Of a stretch of DNA of 61,933 nt, positions 9,763 through 17,484 are shown one piece after another. A program made the translations under genes and the position numbers. Where the stretch lies: NCBI GenBank assembly GCA_018001695.1, contig JAGNHN010000016.1, forward strand, positions 1-61,933, written 5' to 3'. This stretch comes from Lentimicrobiaceae bacterium. Its GTDB lineage: Bacteria; Bacteroidota; Bacteroidia; Bacteroidales; JAGNHN01. Under the pieces are notes generated by a model, which searched no databases, had not been told where the DNA came from, and worked only from the letters and a program-made list of their open reading frames with translations. How positions within the stretch are numbered: position 1 is the first letter of the stretch; every line of letters starts with the position of its first letter.

Positions 9763-10400
9763 CGTCTCAGCCCTTCGATGATGGCAAAAAAATCACAGTG
9801 ATGACCAGGTTTCTTTCAGTAAATAACTTATTAAAAATCATGATTTTGATTATCATGATCTGCCTTTCTTCTGCAATTTCTGCCCAGATAAAATGGGAAA
9901 AGGAATACCGGATAAAGGAGCGTGAAGTTCCTGCCAGGGCGCGGGATTACATCGCTACGCTAAATATCGAGGACAAAATCAAGTGGTTTCGGGAAGAGAG
10001 CAAAGACCAGGTAAGTCTGGAAGCCAAAACAAGCTTTCGCAGCAGGCCCATCAGCATAGAATTCAGCCTGGATGGAAGTTTGCTGGATGCAGAATTACAG
10101 ATTTCTGAGACGGCCATTCCCGCTATAGCCCGATCGACTATCAACGCCTACCTGAAGAGCAGGTTTGACAAATACCGGATCATGCGGATTCAGGTACAAT
10201 ACAGTGGTGATCCCGGAGCAGTGAAAACCATGCTTTTACAAGGTACTGTTCAGGACGGACTGGTTCAAAAATTCGAAGTTGAAGTGAAAGGAAGAAGCGG
10301 TAAAAGTCTGGATTTGTATGAGTTTTTGTTCTCCCGGGAAGGAAAATTCGAAAAAGAGTCGCGAATCGTGCTGAGAAACCCTGATAACCTGACATACTGA
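9759..10400 (+). CDS. Exported PepSY-like protein of unknown function
   Basis: 213 residues if translation starts at the ATG overlapping the ATPase stop codon. An internal Met at residue 15 (position 9801) would give a more compact signal peptide (LLKIMILIIMICLSSAISAQ follows it), so 9801 is a real alternative. The mature part has two roughly similar halves (about 50-120 and 120-200) of alpha/beta character, like PepSY or DUF2874 proteins of the Bacteroidota periplasm: 'IKWFREES...SIEFSLDGSLLDAE' and 'FDKYRIMRIQVQY'. It has no catalytic motif. Its position between the Ca2+ pump and a DUF2490 protein suggests a periplasmic accessory role in cation handling, but this is inference. Confidence 0.7.
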   Translation: MTSQPFDDGKKITVMTRFLSVNNLLKIMILIIMICLSSAISAQIKWEKEYRIKEREVPARARDYIATLNIEDKIKWFREESKDQVSLEAKTSFRSRPISIEFSLDGSLLDAELQISETAIPAIARSTINAYLKSRFDKYRIMRIQVQYSGDPGAVKTMLLQGTVQDGLVQKFEVEVKGRSGKSLDLYEFLFSREGKFEKESRIVLRNPDNLTY

Positions 10401-11083
10401 TGGGAAGATCAGGCATCATTCTGTTTCTCCTTGCTTTCAGCAATCTTGCATGGGGTCAACATGCCTATCAGGCGGGTGTACTTCCGGGGATAAGCCTCAG
10501 TAAAGGGCTTGGAAAGGGATGGGGCATCAACCTGCGTGCTGAAACCCGTCAAAAGCTGGTTGAAGGCATTGCAGGTGAGGGTAGCGACATGGGGTATGCA
10601 CACCTTCTTGCTGACTATTCCCTGATCCTGAGCAGGCGGTCGGGTCTGAACAACCGCCTTTCAGCAGGTTATCTCCTCAGGCATGAACCGGAGCAGATAA
10701 GACACCGTCTTTTGCAACAATATACCATCGTCACACAATTTAGTAAACTGAGATTGGCACACCGGATCGCGTCGGATCAGACCTTTGGAGGTGAGGATCC
10801 CTTATCGGTTCGTTTTCGGTACAGGCTGGGCTGGGAACAAGCGCTACGTGGACAATCCATCGATCCGGGTGAATTGTATTTCAAGCTTAGCAATGAGTAC
10901 CTGTTTGAGATTGAGCAAGATGAACATGATCTTGAAATGCGCTGGCAGCCCTTTCTTGGTTATTACCTCAGTGATAACAACAAGCTGGAAGGTGGCCTCG
11001 ACTACCGGCTTTCGTCTCTTCTTAACGCACCCGGACGAAGCAGAATTTGGCTCAGTATCAATTGGTTGATCAGCATCAAATAA
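10400..11083 (+). CDS. DUF2490 outer-membrane beta-barrel protein
   Basis: 227 residues. It has a signal peptide (~1-19, ending AWGQ) followed by amphipathic beta strands with aromatic girdles, ending in the IWLSINWLISIK strand typical of an outer-membrane barrel. The spacing of strand motifs (RLSAGYLLRHEP, LRLAHRIASDQTF, FRYRLGWE, FLGYYLSDNNKLEGGLDYR) is that of DUF2490 proteins. The start codon overlaps the previous stop by one base (TGATG), so the genes are translationally coupled. It may form a porin or anchor that completes the envelope path for the cations moved by the flanking pump and antiporter. Confidence 0.85.
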   Translation: MGRSGIILFLLAFSNLAWGQHAYQAGVLPGISLSKGLGKGWGINLRAETRQKLVEGIAGEGSDMGYAHLLADYSLILSRRSGLNNRLSAGYLLRHEPEQIRHRLLQQYTIVTQFSKLRLAHRIASDQTFGGEDPLSVRFRYRLGWEQALRGQSIDPGELYFKLSNEYLFEIEQDEHDLEMRWQPFLGYYLSDNNKLEGGLDYRLSSLLNAPGRSRIWLSINWLISIK

Positions 11084-11114
11084 ACCATTTTACCAGAAAA
11101 GAATCTTTAGAACA

Positions 11115-12071
11115 ATGATTATTAATATCTTACTACTTATAGTTGGTTTTCTTCTCCTTATCAAAGGGGCAGATTGGTTTGTCTCAGGGGCCTCCGCCCT
11201 GGCGAGAAAATACCATGTCTCAGATTTGGCCATTGGCCTGACCATTGTCGCCTTTGGGACTTCAGCACCTGAACTGGTCGTTAATGCCTTCGCCTCGGCA
11301 ACCGACCACCAAAGCATCGTGTTTGGCAATGTGATTGGCAGTAATCTCATGAACCTGTTACTAATTCTGGGCCTGGTGGGAATCATCTCCCCTGTTCCGG
11401 TTCAATCCAGCACAGTATGGAAGGAAATACCCCTATCGCTTCTGGCGATCATCCTTCTTTTCTTCATGTCAAATGACTATATCAGAGGAACCTCTCCATT
11501 GCTGGGCAGGTCGGATGCGCTCGTGCTGCTTGGGATGTTCGGACTCTTCCTGTTTTATGTTTACAGTCAGTTACGCAAGGATCCTGTACGTGTGAAAGGC
11601 AATGAGGAAACGATGGCAGGATGGAAGATATGGCTGCTGAATGCCGGTGGACTGGCTGCCATGATCGCCGGAGGCAGGCTTGTGGTACCCAATGCTGTTG
11701 ACCTTGCCACCTTACTGGGCGTCAGTGAGAAGATCATTGGCGTTACGATTGTTGCCGCCGGCACATCGCTGCCGGAACTGGCCACTTCGGTCGTGGCCGC
11801 TATCCGGAAAAATAATGATATGGCCGTTGGTAACATCATCGGGTCCAATATCTTCAATATCTTTTTTATCCTGGCTATCAGCGGCCTTATCCGGCCCATT
11901 CCCTTCGACCGGGCATTCAATCTGGACATCCTGTTGCTGGCAGGTGGAACAGTGTTTATGTTCCTGGCCATGTTCATGTCAGGCCGGCGTAAGCTGGACC
12001 GCTGGGAAGCAGTGCTTATGACCAGTGCTTACCTTGGATATTTAGGTTTTCTGATATACAAGGAATTATAG
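11115..12071 (+). CDS. Calcium/sodium antiporter (CaCA family, YrbG-like)
   Basis: 318 residues, about ten membrane helices in two inverted halves. Each half carries the alpha-repeat signature: GLTIVAFGTSAPELVVN and GNVIGSNLMNLLLILG in the first, GVTIVAAGTSLPELATS and GNIIGSNIFNIFFILA in the second. These Gly-Thr-Ser-x-Pro-Glu motifs bind Ca2+ in the K+-independent Na+/Ca2+ exchanger family. It sits 31 bp after the DUF2490 gene and is the last gene of the calcium operon. Together with the P-type ATPase it provides both ATP-driven and gradient-driven Ca2+ export across the inner membrane. Confidence 0.93.
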   Translation: MIINILLLIVGFLLLIKGADWFVSGASALARKYHVSDLAIGLTIVAFGTSAPELVVNAFASATDHQSIVFGNVIGSNLMNLLLILGLVGIISPVPVQSSTVWKEIPLSLLAIILLFFMSNDYIRGTSPLLGRSDALVLLGMFGLFLFYVYSQLRKDPVRVKGNEETMAGWKIWLLNAGGLAAMIAGGRLVVPNAVDLATLLGVSEKIIGVTIVAAGTSLPELATSVVAAIRKNNDMAVGNIIGSNIFNIFFILAISGLIRPIPFDRAFNLDILLLAGGTVFMFLAMFMSGRRKLDRWEAVLMTSAYLGYLGFLIYKEL

Positions 12072-12231
12072 AGACAACTGGGTATCCTTATCCGGTAGAT
12101 GAAATAGGACATCCTCCCGGTTTAATTAAATCATTTGGCTTCAGAGGGCTATCCTCAGATTTGACCTGAGACGCAAACATTGGGTAATACGTCATAACAA
12201 TGGATTACCATCTGACCATCCCTGGTGTCCT

Positions 12232-12263
12232 AAAAAAAGAGGCTGCCCTTTTGAGACAGCCTC
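12232..12263 (-). terminator. Rho-independent terminator of hydABC
   Basis: Reading the minus strand, a perfect 7-bp stem (GAGGCTG/CAGCCTC, 11-nt loop) is followed directly by seven T residues, 18 bp after the hydA stop codon. The plus-strand side has no T-run, so it serves the hydrogenase operon and not the antiporter. Confidence 0.85.
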
Positions 12264-12280
12264 CCCTTAACCAGGTTGAA

Positions 12281-14074
12281 TCAATGCCTTTCCCTGGGTT
12301 TGTAATGCGTATGGAGTAAGTCATGTGACTTATGTCCGAGGGGTTCACCCAGGAAGTCCTTGTAAATTTGTACCACTTCCGGGTTTTCATGGGATTTACG
12401 CAGTGTAAGTCCTTCATCTTCAGCATAAATAGCTTCCGCCCGTTTCTCACGGATTTCAGGGGAAGTCGGTATTGGCTGGCCGCCACCACCCAGACAACCG
12501 CCCGGGCAGGCCATCACCTCGATAAAGTGATAGTTGGCTTCGCCTGATTCGACTTTTTCCATCAGGTGTTTGGCGTTGGTCAGACCATGGGCAACCGCGA
12601 CACGAAGTTCCACACCTTCGAGGAAGTTCCACTCCGGTTTGGTATCCTTGATCAATACGCTGGCTTCCCTGACGCCTTCCATACCCCTGACGGGCATAAT
12701 GTTGAGGTTGGCGAAAGGCACCTCACGTCCGGTTACGATTTCATAGGCCGTACGCAGCGCCGCTTCCATCACACCACCGGTGGCACCAAAGATCACAGCA
12801 GCACCGGTAGAATCACCCATGATACTGTCGTAATGCATGTCGTCCAGTTTTATAAACTCGATACCAGCTTGCTTGATCATCATAGCCAGTTCGCGGGTTG
12901 TCAGAACGTAATCGACATCCTTGTAACCACTGGCGCGCATTTCGGGGCGGTTTGCCTCAAACTTCTTGGCAGTACAGGGCATGATGGAAACCGACACCAT
13001 GTTCTTGGGATCCAGACCCTTCTTCATGGCAAAATACGTCTTGGCCAGGGCACCAAACATCTGCTGTGGTGATTTACAGGAAGATACGTTTGGCAACAAG
13101 CTCGGGAAGGTATGCTCAATGAATTTGATCCAGCCAGGTGAGCAGGAGGTGGTCATGGGGAGTGCGATGCTCTCATCTTTGTCGACGAGGGCTTTCTTCA
13201 GGCGCACCAGCAGCTCGGTACCTTCTTCCATAATGGTAAGGTCGGCGGTGAAGTCGGTATCCAGCACCGAATCAAATCCGATATGTTTCAGTGCAGAGAC
13301 CATCTTACCTGTAACCCTGTGACCGGGCTCAAGACCCAGATCCTCACCCAGTCCGATACGGACAGCCGGGGCTGTCTGAACCACGACATGCTTGGACGGA
13401 TCATTGATGGCTTCCCAGACCTCTTCCATGTAGTTACGTTCAACGAGGGCACCGGTGGGACAGCGGTTGATACACTGGCCGCAGTTGGTGCAAACCACAT
13501 GATGCATGGGTTTGTTGAGGAAGGTGGTGATCATCTGGTGATCCCCCTTATGGGCAACGCAGAGGGCGCCGACTGCCTGCAGCTCGTCGCAGGTGCGCAC
13601 GCACCGCTGGCAGCGGATGCATTTGCTATTGTCTTTTTGGATGGATGGAGAACTGATATCCAAAACCTTGTCCTTGGCCTTAACCAGATCCAGAAACACA
13701 TGGTCTCCTACCCTGTATTCGGCCGACAGGTCCTGCAGCTCACAATGCCCGTTCTTGAAGCACTTCGTGCAATCGGCATTATGCTCAGAGAGCAGCAGCT
13801 CGATCACATGCTTGCGGGCGTTGCGCACCTTGGCGCTGTTAGTGAAAACCTCCATGCCCTCGGATACGGGTGTTGCGCAGGAGGCTGCCAGTGCTTTGGC
13901 ACCGGTCACTTCTACTACACAAACCCTGCAGTTACCGGCGACACTCAGGTCAGGGTGGTTACAAAGGGTAGGTACGCGGAAGTTGAGTTTTTCAGCTGCC
14001 TCCAGAATGGTGGTGCCCTCTTCAACGGTCACCGGTATGTTATTTATCTTAAGATTTACCAGGTACTTGCTCAT
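12281..14074 (-). CDS. hydA: [FeFe] hydrogenase catalytic subunit HydA (trimeric NADH-linked type)
   Basis: 597 residues from the ATG at 14074; the reading frame is open further upstream but overlaps hydB, and homology begins at MSKYLVNLKI. Cofactor sites in order: [2Fe-2S] Cys38, 49, 52, 66; His-ligated [4Fe-4S] His98, Cys102, 105, 111; two [4Fe-4S] clusters at Cys152/155/158/162 and 195/198/201/205. The H-cluster domain has L1 TSCSPGW (Cys311-Ser312), L2 MPCTAKKFE and L3 EVMACPGGCLGGGGQP. A fused small-subunit-like tail forms the C-terminus. It makes H2 from electrons delivered by HydB/HydC. It is the last gene of the operon, 34 bp after hydB, followed by a terminator. Note Ser in place of the second Cys of the common L1 TSCCPxW. 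Confidence 0.95.
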   Translation of the reverse strand: MSKYLVNLKINNIPVTVEEGTTILEAAEKLNFRVPTLCNHPDLSVAGNCRVCVVEVTGAKALAASCATPVSEGMEVFTNSAKVRNARKHVIELLLSEHNADCTKCFKNGHCELQDLSAEYRVGDHVFLDLVKAKDKVLDISSPSIQKDNSKCIRCQRCVRTCDELQAVGALCVAHKGDHQMITTFLNKPMHHVVCTNCGQCINRCPTGALVERNYMEEVWEAINDPSKHVVVQTAPAVRIGLGEDLGLEPGHRVTGKMVSALKHIGFDSVLDTDFTADLTIMEEGTELLVRLKKALVDKDESIALPMTTSCSPGWIKFIEHTFPSLLPNVSSCKSPQQMFGALAKTYFAMKKGLDPKNMVSVSIMPCTAKKFEANRPEMRASGYKDVDYVLTTRELAMMIKQAGIEFIKLDDMHYDSIMGDSTGAAVIFGATGGVMEAALRTAYEIVTGREVPFANLNIMPVRGMEGVREASVLIKDTKPEWNFLEGVELRVAVAHGLTNAKHLMEKVESGEANYHFIEVMACPGGCLGGGGQPIPTSPEIREKRAEAIYAEDEGLTLRKSHENPEVVQIYKDFLGEPLGHKSHDLLHTHYKPRERH

Positions 14075-14108
14075 GGTTATGTCTATTATCGGTTTCTGAA
14101 TCAGAGGA

Positions 14109-15275
14109 TTAATAGATGATCTCTTCCCGGAAATTATCCACGATGGAGTTGAAGGGATTGGCGACGGATTGACCCAGGCCACATTTGGCGGCCAGTTTCA
14201 TGGTATCAGCCAGTTTCTTGAGTTCGTCGAGATAGTCGGGCTTGCGTTCTCCACGTTTCACGGCTTCGATGCCTTTGAGGAGCTGCTGGCAACCGACACG
14301 GCAAGGGGTGCATTGACCACAGGATTCCTCGGTGAAGAATTCCAGGTAATCATGCAACACATTATACATTGAGCGGGAGCTGTTAAAGACCATCATGGAT
14401 CCGCCCGTAGGGATACCCTCAAAACCAATGACGGTATTGTTGAAGTTCTTCCTTGGGACACAATGTCCGCTGGCGCCTCCCACCTGTACCGCTTTGGTAT
14501 CGCCATCACCAAATTCTTCCACGAAATCAGCCAGGGGCATACCCAGCTCAAGCTCATAGATACCTGCAATGGGCGTATCTCCAGAGACGGAGAAGACTTT
14601 CGATCCCCTGGAATCTTTGGTTCCCAATGCTTTAAACTGCTCCGGACCCAGGGTGCAGATCATGGTGGTATAGACCAGGGTTTCCACATTATTGATGACC
14701 GTAGGCTTATAGTTGTAGCCGGCACGGGTCGGGTAAGGTGGTTTGTTCCTGGGCTCACCACGTTTGCCTTCCATGGATTCGAAAAGTGCGCTTTCTTCTC
14801 CGCAGATATAGGCACCGGAACCCGACTTCAGGTATATGGTATAGTCCAGTCCCAGTTCCCTGGCCTTGGCATTGAATTTGTCAATTTTCTGCTGCAAACC
14901 TTTCAGCAGGAAGTTATATTCACCCCTCAGGTAGATATAACCTTCGCGGGCGCCGATGGCATACCCGCAGATGGCCATACCAACCAGCACCTTTTCAGGC
15001 ACCCTGTCCAGGATTTCCCTGTCTTTAAAGGTACCGGGCTCCCCTTCATCGGCATTGCAAATGACGTATTTGGTATCTCCGCTTTCATTGCGGGTGAATT
15101 TCCACTTCAATCCGGTAGGAAAACCGGCTCCACCCCTACCCTTGAGCCCTGAATCAATCACATCCAGGATCACTTCATCCGGACTGCGCTGCAAAGTTTT
15201 GGCGAGCACATCCATGGGATCACACATATCGGTGGCAAAAATGATATCAACCTTTTTCAATTGTTTCTTTTCCAT
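14109..15275 (-). CDS. hydB: Hydrogenase NADH-binding subunit HydB (short NuoF-like form)
   Basis: 388 residues. It has the FMN/NADH site GRGGAGFPTG (47-56) and NADEGEPG (74-81), SGAYICGEESAL (~153-164), and one [4Fe-4S] cluster at Cys319, Cys322, Cys325 and Cys365. HydB proteins of bifurcating hydrogenases are usually near 600 residues, with an N-terminal thioredoxin-like [2Fe-2S] domain and a C-terminal two-[4Fe-4S] ferredoxin domain; both are absent here, leaving a bare NuoF core. The enzyme would oxidise NADH and pass electrons to HydA. It lies 27 bp after hydC. Complex I NuoF is ruled out by the hydA neighbour and the absence of other nuo genes. Confidence 0.93.
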   Translation of the reverse strand: MEKKQLKKVDIIFATDMCDPMDVLAKTLQRSPDEVILDVIDSGLKGRGGAGFPTGLKWKFTRNESGDTKYVICNADEGEPGTFKDREILDRVPEKVLVGMAICGYAIGAREGYIYLRGEYNFLLKGLQQKIDKFNAKARELGLDYTIYLKSGSGAYICGEESALFESMEGKRGEPRNKPPYPTRAGYNYKPTVINNVETLVYTTMICTLGPEQFKALGTKDSRGSKVFSVSGDTPIAGIYELELGMPLADFVEEFGDGDTKAVQVGGASGHCVPRKNFNNTVIGFEGIPTGGSMMVFNSSRSMYNVLHDYLEFFTEESCGQCTPCRVGCQQLLKGIEAVKRGERKPDYLDELKKLADTMKLAAKCGLGQSVANPFNSIVDNFREEIIY

Positions 15276-15302
15276 AACACTATGAGGCTTTGGGTGGAAG
15301 AT

Positions 15303-15770
15303 TTACTTCTTTTTTGCGTACTCTTCTACGATCTCAATCGCACGGTGAGGTGTGATCTCAGGATAAACGTCACCGTTTACCAGCATAACGGGGCCTTTAT
15401 GGCACCATCCAAGGCAATTGGCTGTAAGGAGTGTAAACTTGCGATCCACCGTTGTTTCGCCGACTTTGACTTTCAGCGTTTCCTCCAATGCCTGGATGAC
15501 CTGATCCTTACCGGCCATATGGCAGGTGATGGTCTTACATACCCGGATGATGTATTTACCCCTGGGTACGGTATCCAGGAAAGTATAGAATGAGGCCGTG
15601 CCATATACTTCAGCTGCAGAAATGTCCAGTTCCCTGGCCACTTCCAGCATGGCTTCCTCCGACAGGTATCTCTCCTGCTGCACGACACCTTGCAATACCG
15701 GCATCAACGCATTGCGGGAATTTCCATGTTTGCCAACCAGGTCCTTGATTAAGGCTTGTGTGTTCGTCAT
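15303..15770 (-). CDS. hydC: Hydrogenase [2Fe-2S] subunit HydC (NuoE-like)
   Basis: 155 residues of the thioredoxin-like ferredoxin family. It has an N-terminal helical bundle (~1-60), then the [2Fe-2S] ligands Cys78, Cys83, Cys119 and Cys123 in the usual C-x4-C...C-x3-C pattern, with YGTASFYTF before them. It pairs with HydB as the electron entry module. It is the first gene of the operon. The start is fixed by a strong GGAGG Shine-Dalgarno sequence 4 bp upstream (plus-strand 15775-15779), unusual for this phylum where such sites are mostly weak. Confidence 0.93.
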   Translation of the reverse strand: MTNTQALIKDLVGKHGNSRNALMPVLQGVVQQERYLSEEAMLEVARELDISAAEVYGTASFYTFLDTVPRGKYIIRVCKTITCHMAGKDQVIQALEETLKVKVGETTVDRKFTLLTANCLGWCHKGPVMLVNGDVYPEITPHRAIEIVEEYAKKK

Positions 15771-15774
15771 ACTT

Positions 15775-15779
15775 CCTCC
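15775..15779 (-). promoter_or_regulatory. Strong ribosome-binding site of hydC
   Basis: Minus strand GGAGG, 4 nt before the hydC ATG. Most genes in this window have only A-rich leaders, so this strong site suggests high translation of the hydrogenase once derepressed. Confidence 0.7.
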
Positions 15780-15815
15780 GTTGGTTTTTACTGGTTTAGA
15801 GTGAGTTATATTTTC

Positions 15816-15833
15816 TTGTTAACAGATTAACAA
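15816..15833 (-). promoter_or_regulatory. Rex-like operator 1 of hydABC
   Basis: TTGTTAACAGATTAACAA is a perfect TTGTTAA-N4-TTAACAA inverted repeat, the form known for Rex repressor sites. It lies 46 bp before the hydC start, just downstream of the predicted -7 box, so bound repressor would sit at or after the transcription start. Confidence 0.78.
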
Positions 15834-15845
15834 TCAAATTCGTGG

Positions 15846-15853
15846 CAAAAGTA
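15846..15853 (-). promoter_or_regulatory. Predicted -7 promoter box of hydABC
   Basis: Minus strand TACTTTTG fits the Bacteroidota -7 consensus TAnnTTTG exactly. It lies between the two Rex-like operators. I see no good -33 TTTG at the usual distance, which would be consistent with a promoter that is weak unless conditions favour it. Confidence 0.55.
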
Positions 15854-15862
15854 AACATCCTT

Positions 15863-15880
15863 TTGTTATCTTGCTAACAA
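15863..15880 (-). promoter_or_regulatory. Rex-like operator 2 of hydABC
   Basis: TTGTTATCTTGCTAACAA (plus strand) has outer half-sites TTGTTA/TAACAA with one mismatch in the seventh position. It starts 47 bp from operator 1 and covers the region upstream of the -7 box. Two sites flanking one promoter suggest tight repression. Confidence 0.6.
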
Positions 15881-16160
15881 TAGAATTCACAATAAACCTG
15901 AATGCCTGAATTGTTATTTAGACTAATTATACAGTAAGGACATATTGAAATGCGGTTCTCATTTCATGTTGTAAAATCAATATACTAATTCACCTATCTT
16001 GTTCATTTCGTTATGATTGAATATATTTTGCATTCTGCATGTTTATATGTTTATAATACGTACAGTACTACCTGGTGAAAAGACAATATTCTTCAAGGCC
16101 TGCGTGGATGTAAGCGTCAATTTCTCATCTTTGTCTATAGCGTAACCTAAGCAGGGAATC
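15881..16160. other. Intergenic region between hydC operators and truA
   Basis: About 280 bp, AT-rich, with no supportable gene. Together with the Rex-like sites, the spacer between hydC and truA is 390 bp. I see no clear promoter box or stable hairpin for truA. Confidence 0.5.
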
Positions 16161-16904
16161 ATGCGGTATTTCCTTGAATGCGTCTATGATGGCACAGGCT
16201 TCGGAGGTTGGCAGCGCCAGCCCAATGCACCCAGTATACAGCAGTGTATCGAGGAGGCGCTTTCGATTGTATTAAAAACAGAAACGTCCGTTACCGGAGC
16301 CGGACGCACAGACGCCGGTGTTCATGCGCGCTGCATGCCGGCTCATTTCGACACCGAGAGCTCGCCTGAGCCATACAGACTCATCCATGCCCTGAATGCC
16401 ATCCTGGAGCCCCGCATAGCCATCCTGGACCTGTATCCTGTGCGGGATGATGTCCATGCGCGTTTCTCAGCCATCGACAGGACGTATGATTACCTGATTA
16501 CCAGGCGAAAGAACCCTTTTCTCATTGACAAAGCCTACCATTACTCCGGAAACCTTGCACTTGAACAGATGACGCTTTGTTGCGAGGACCTGCTGGCACA
16601 CCGGGATTTCGCCTGTTTTTCAAAGGCGCATTCCGATGTTGGCTCATATCTATGCCATGTTATGGAAGCGGAATGGAAGGAAACAGATGACTGCCTCATA
16701 TTCACCATCAAGGCAAATCGATTCCTGCGTAATATGGTAAGGGCCATTGTTGGAACAATGCTTGAGGTAGGGAGAAAGAAGATGGATCGTCAGGCGTTCA
16801 GAGAGGTACTGAACTCTGGTGACCGGTCACAGGCCGGATGGAGCGTGCCTGCCAAAGGCTTATATCTCACCAGGGTTAACTACCCGCCAGAGATAAGAAT
16901 TTGA
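16161..16904 (+). CDS. truA: tRNA pseudouridine(38-40) synthase TruA
   Basis: 247 residues, the normal length. The catalytic Asp51 lies in GRTDAGVHA, and the first motif YDGTGFGGWQRQ is typical of TruA. FLRNMVRAIVGTMLEVG near the C-terminus is also a family signature. It isomerises uridines 38-40 in the tRNA anticodon arm. It is divergent from the hydrogenase operon and converges on the MORN-like gene (22-bp gap). No operon partner. Confidence 0.96.
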   Translation: MRYFLECVYDGTGFGGWQRQPNAPSIQQCIEEALSIVLKTETSVTGAGRTDAGVHARCMPAHFDTESSPEPYRLIHALNAILEPRIAILDLYPVRDDVHARFSAIDRTYDYLITRRKNPFLIDKAYHYSGNLALEQMTLCCEDLLAHRDFACFSKAHSDVGSYLCHVMEAEWKETDDCLIFTIKANRFLRNMVRAIVGTMLEVGRKKMDRQAFREVLNSGDRSQAGWSVPAKGLYLTRVNYPPEIRI

Positions 16905-16926
16905 TACCCATGAAATGTCGCCTCAA

Positions 16927-17394
16927 TCAGTAAACCCGTTCACTGACCAGCACACCCTTTTCATCCCACATATACCAGGTTCCGGCCTTTCGACCCTCTT
17001 CGTAAAACATCTCATACCGCTTGACGCCCGACTCATCCCAGACATGCCAATAGCCATGCTTTAAACCGTTTTTCCAGCTGGCTTCGGCCAGGCGGATGCC
17101 AGCTTCACTGTAATTCACCCACAGGCCATCCTTAGCCCCCATCTGGTAATAACGCTCCTCGCTCACCTTCCCGTTTTCAAAGAAAAGCGTGACCTTTCCA
17201 TGTTCCACCCCATCCTTAATATGACGTATCAGCTTGATGGCACCGGAATCGAAATAAACCTGCTGGGTGCCGGTATACAACATTCCATCCTTAAAAAAAT
17301 GCCCATCCCGGATCTGCAACTCCTGTCCGCTTGCTACACCGGTCAACAGGAACAATCCCACAATCAGGGTGCATGCTATCCTCGTTTTCATCAT
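16927..17394 (-). CDS. Exported MORN-like repeat protein (YwqK family)
   Basis: 155 residues from the first of two adjacent Met codons (17394 or 17391), which start a signal peptide ending GVASGQE. The mature part carries about five repeats of the form 'YFDSGAIKLIRHIKDGVEHG', with GxxHGxxxxF/YxENGxxxxExxY spacing, as in proteins called 'YwqK family antitoxin'. That name comes from Bacillus and should not be taken as function here, since this one is secreted and has no toxin neighbour. It follows the TonB receptor gene by 90 bp on the same strand and may be the distal gene of that transcript. Confidence 0.75.
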   Translation of the reverse strand: MMKTRIACTLIVGLFLLTGVASGQELQIRDGHFFKDGMLYTGTQQVYFDSGAIKLIRHIKDGVEHGKVTLFFENGKVSEERYYQMGAKDGLWVNYSEAGIRLAEASWKNGLKHGYWHVWDESGVKRYEMFYEEGRKAGTWYMWDEKGVLVSERVY

Positions 17395-17484
17395 CTTTAA
17401 CTTTCTATTAAAATTAGTAAATCCATACTTACCATGCAACAGCCGGCAGGAAATACCCATGAATGACATACTACGCCTGCACGA

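Noticed and set aside
13283-14119. Long plus-strand ORF opposite hydA
   Set aside because: Shadow of the hydrogenase coding frame; no recognisable domains.
14109-15770. NuoEF of respiratory complex I
   Set aside because: The third gene is an [FeFe] hydrogenase with complete H-cluster motifs, and no other nuo genes are present.
16927-17394. Antitoxin of a toxin-antitoxin pair (YwqK name)
   Set aside because: The protein has a signal peptide and no toxin-like neighbour; the family name is misleading here.
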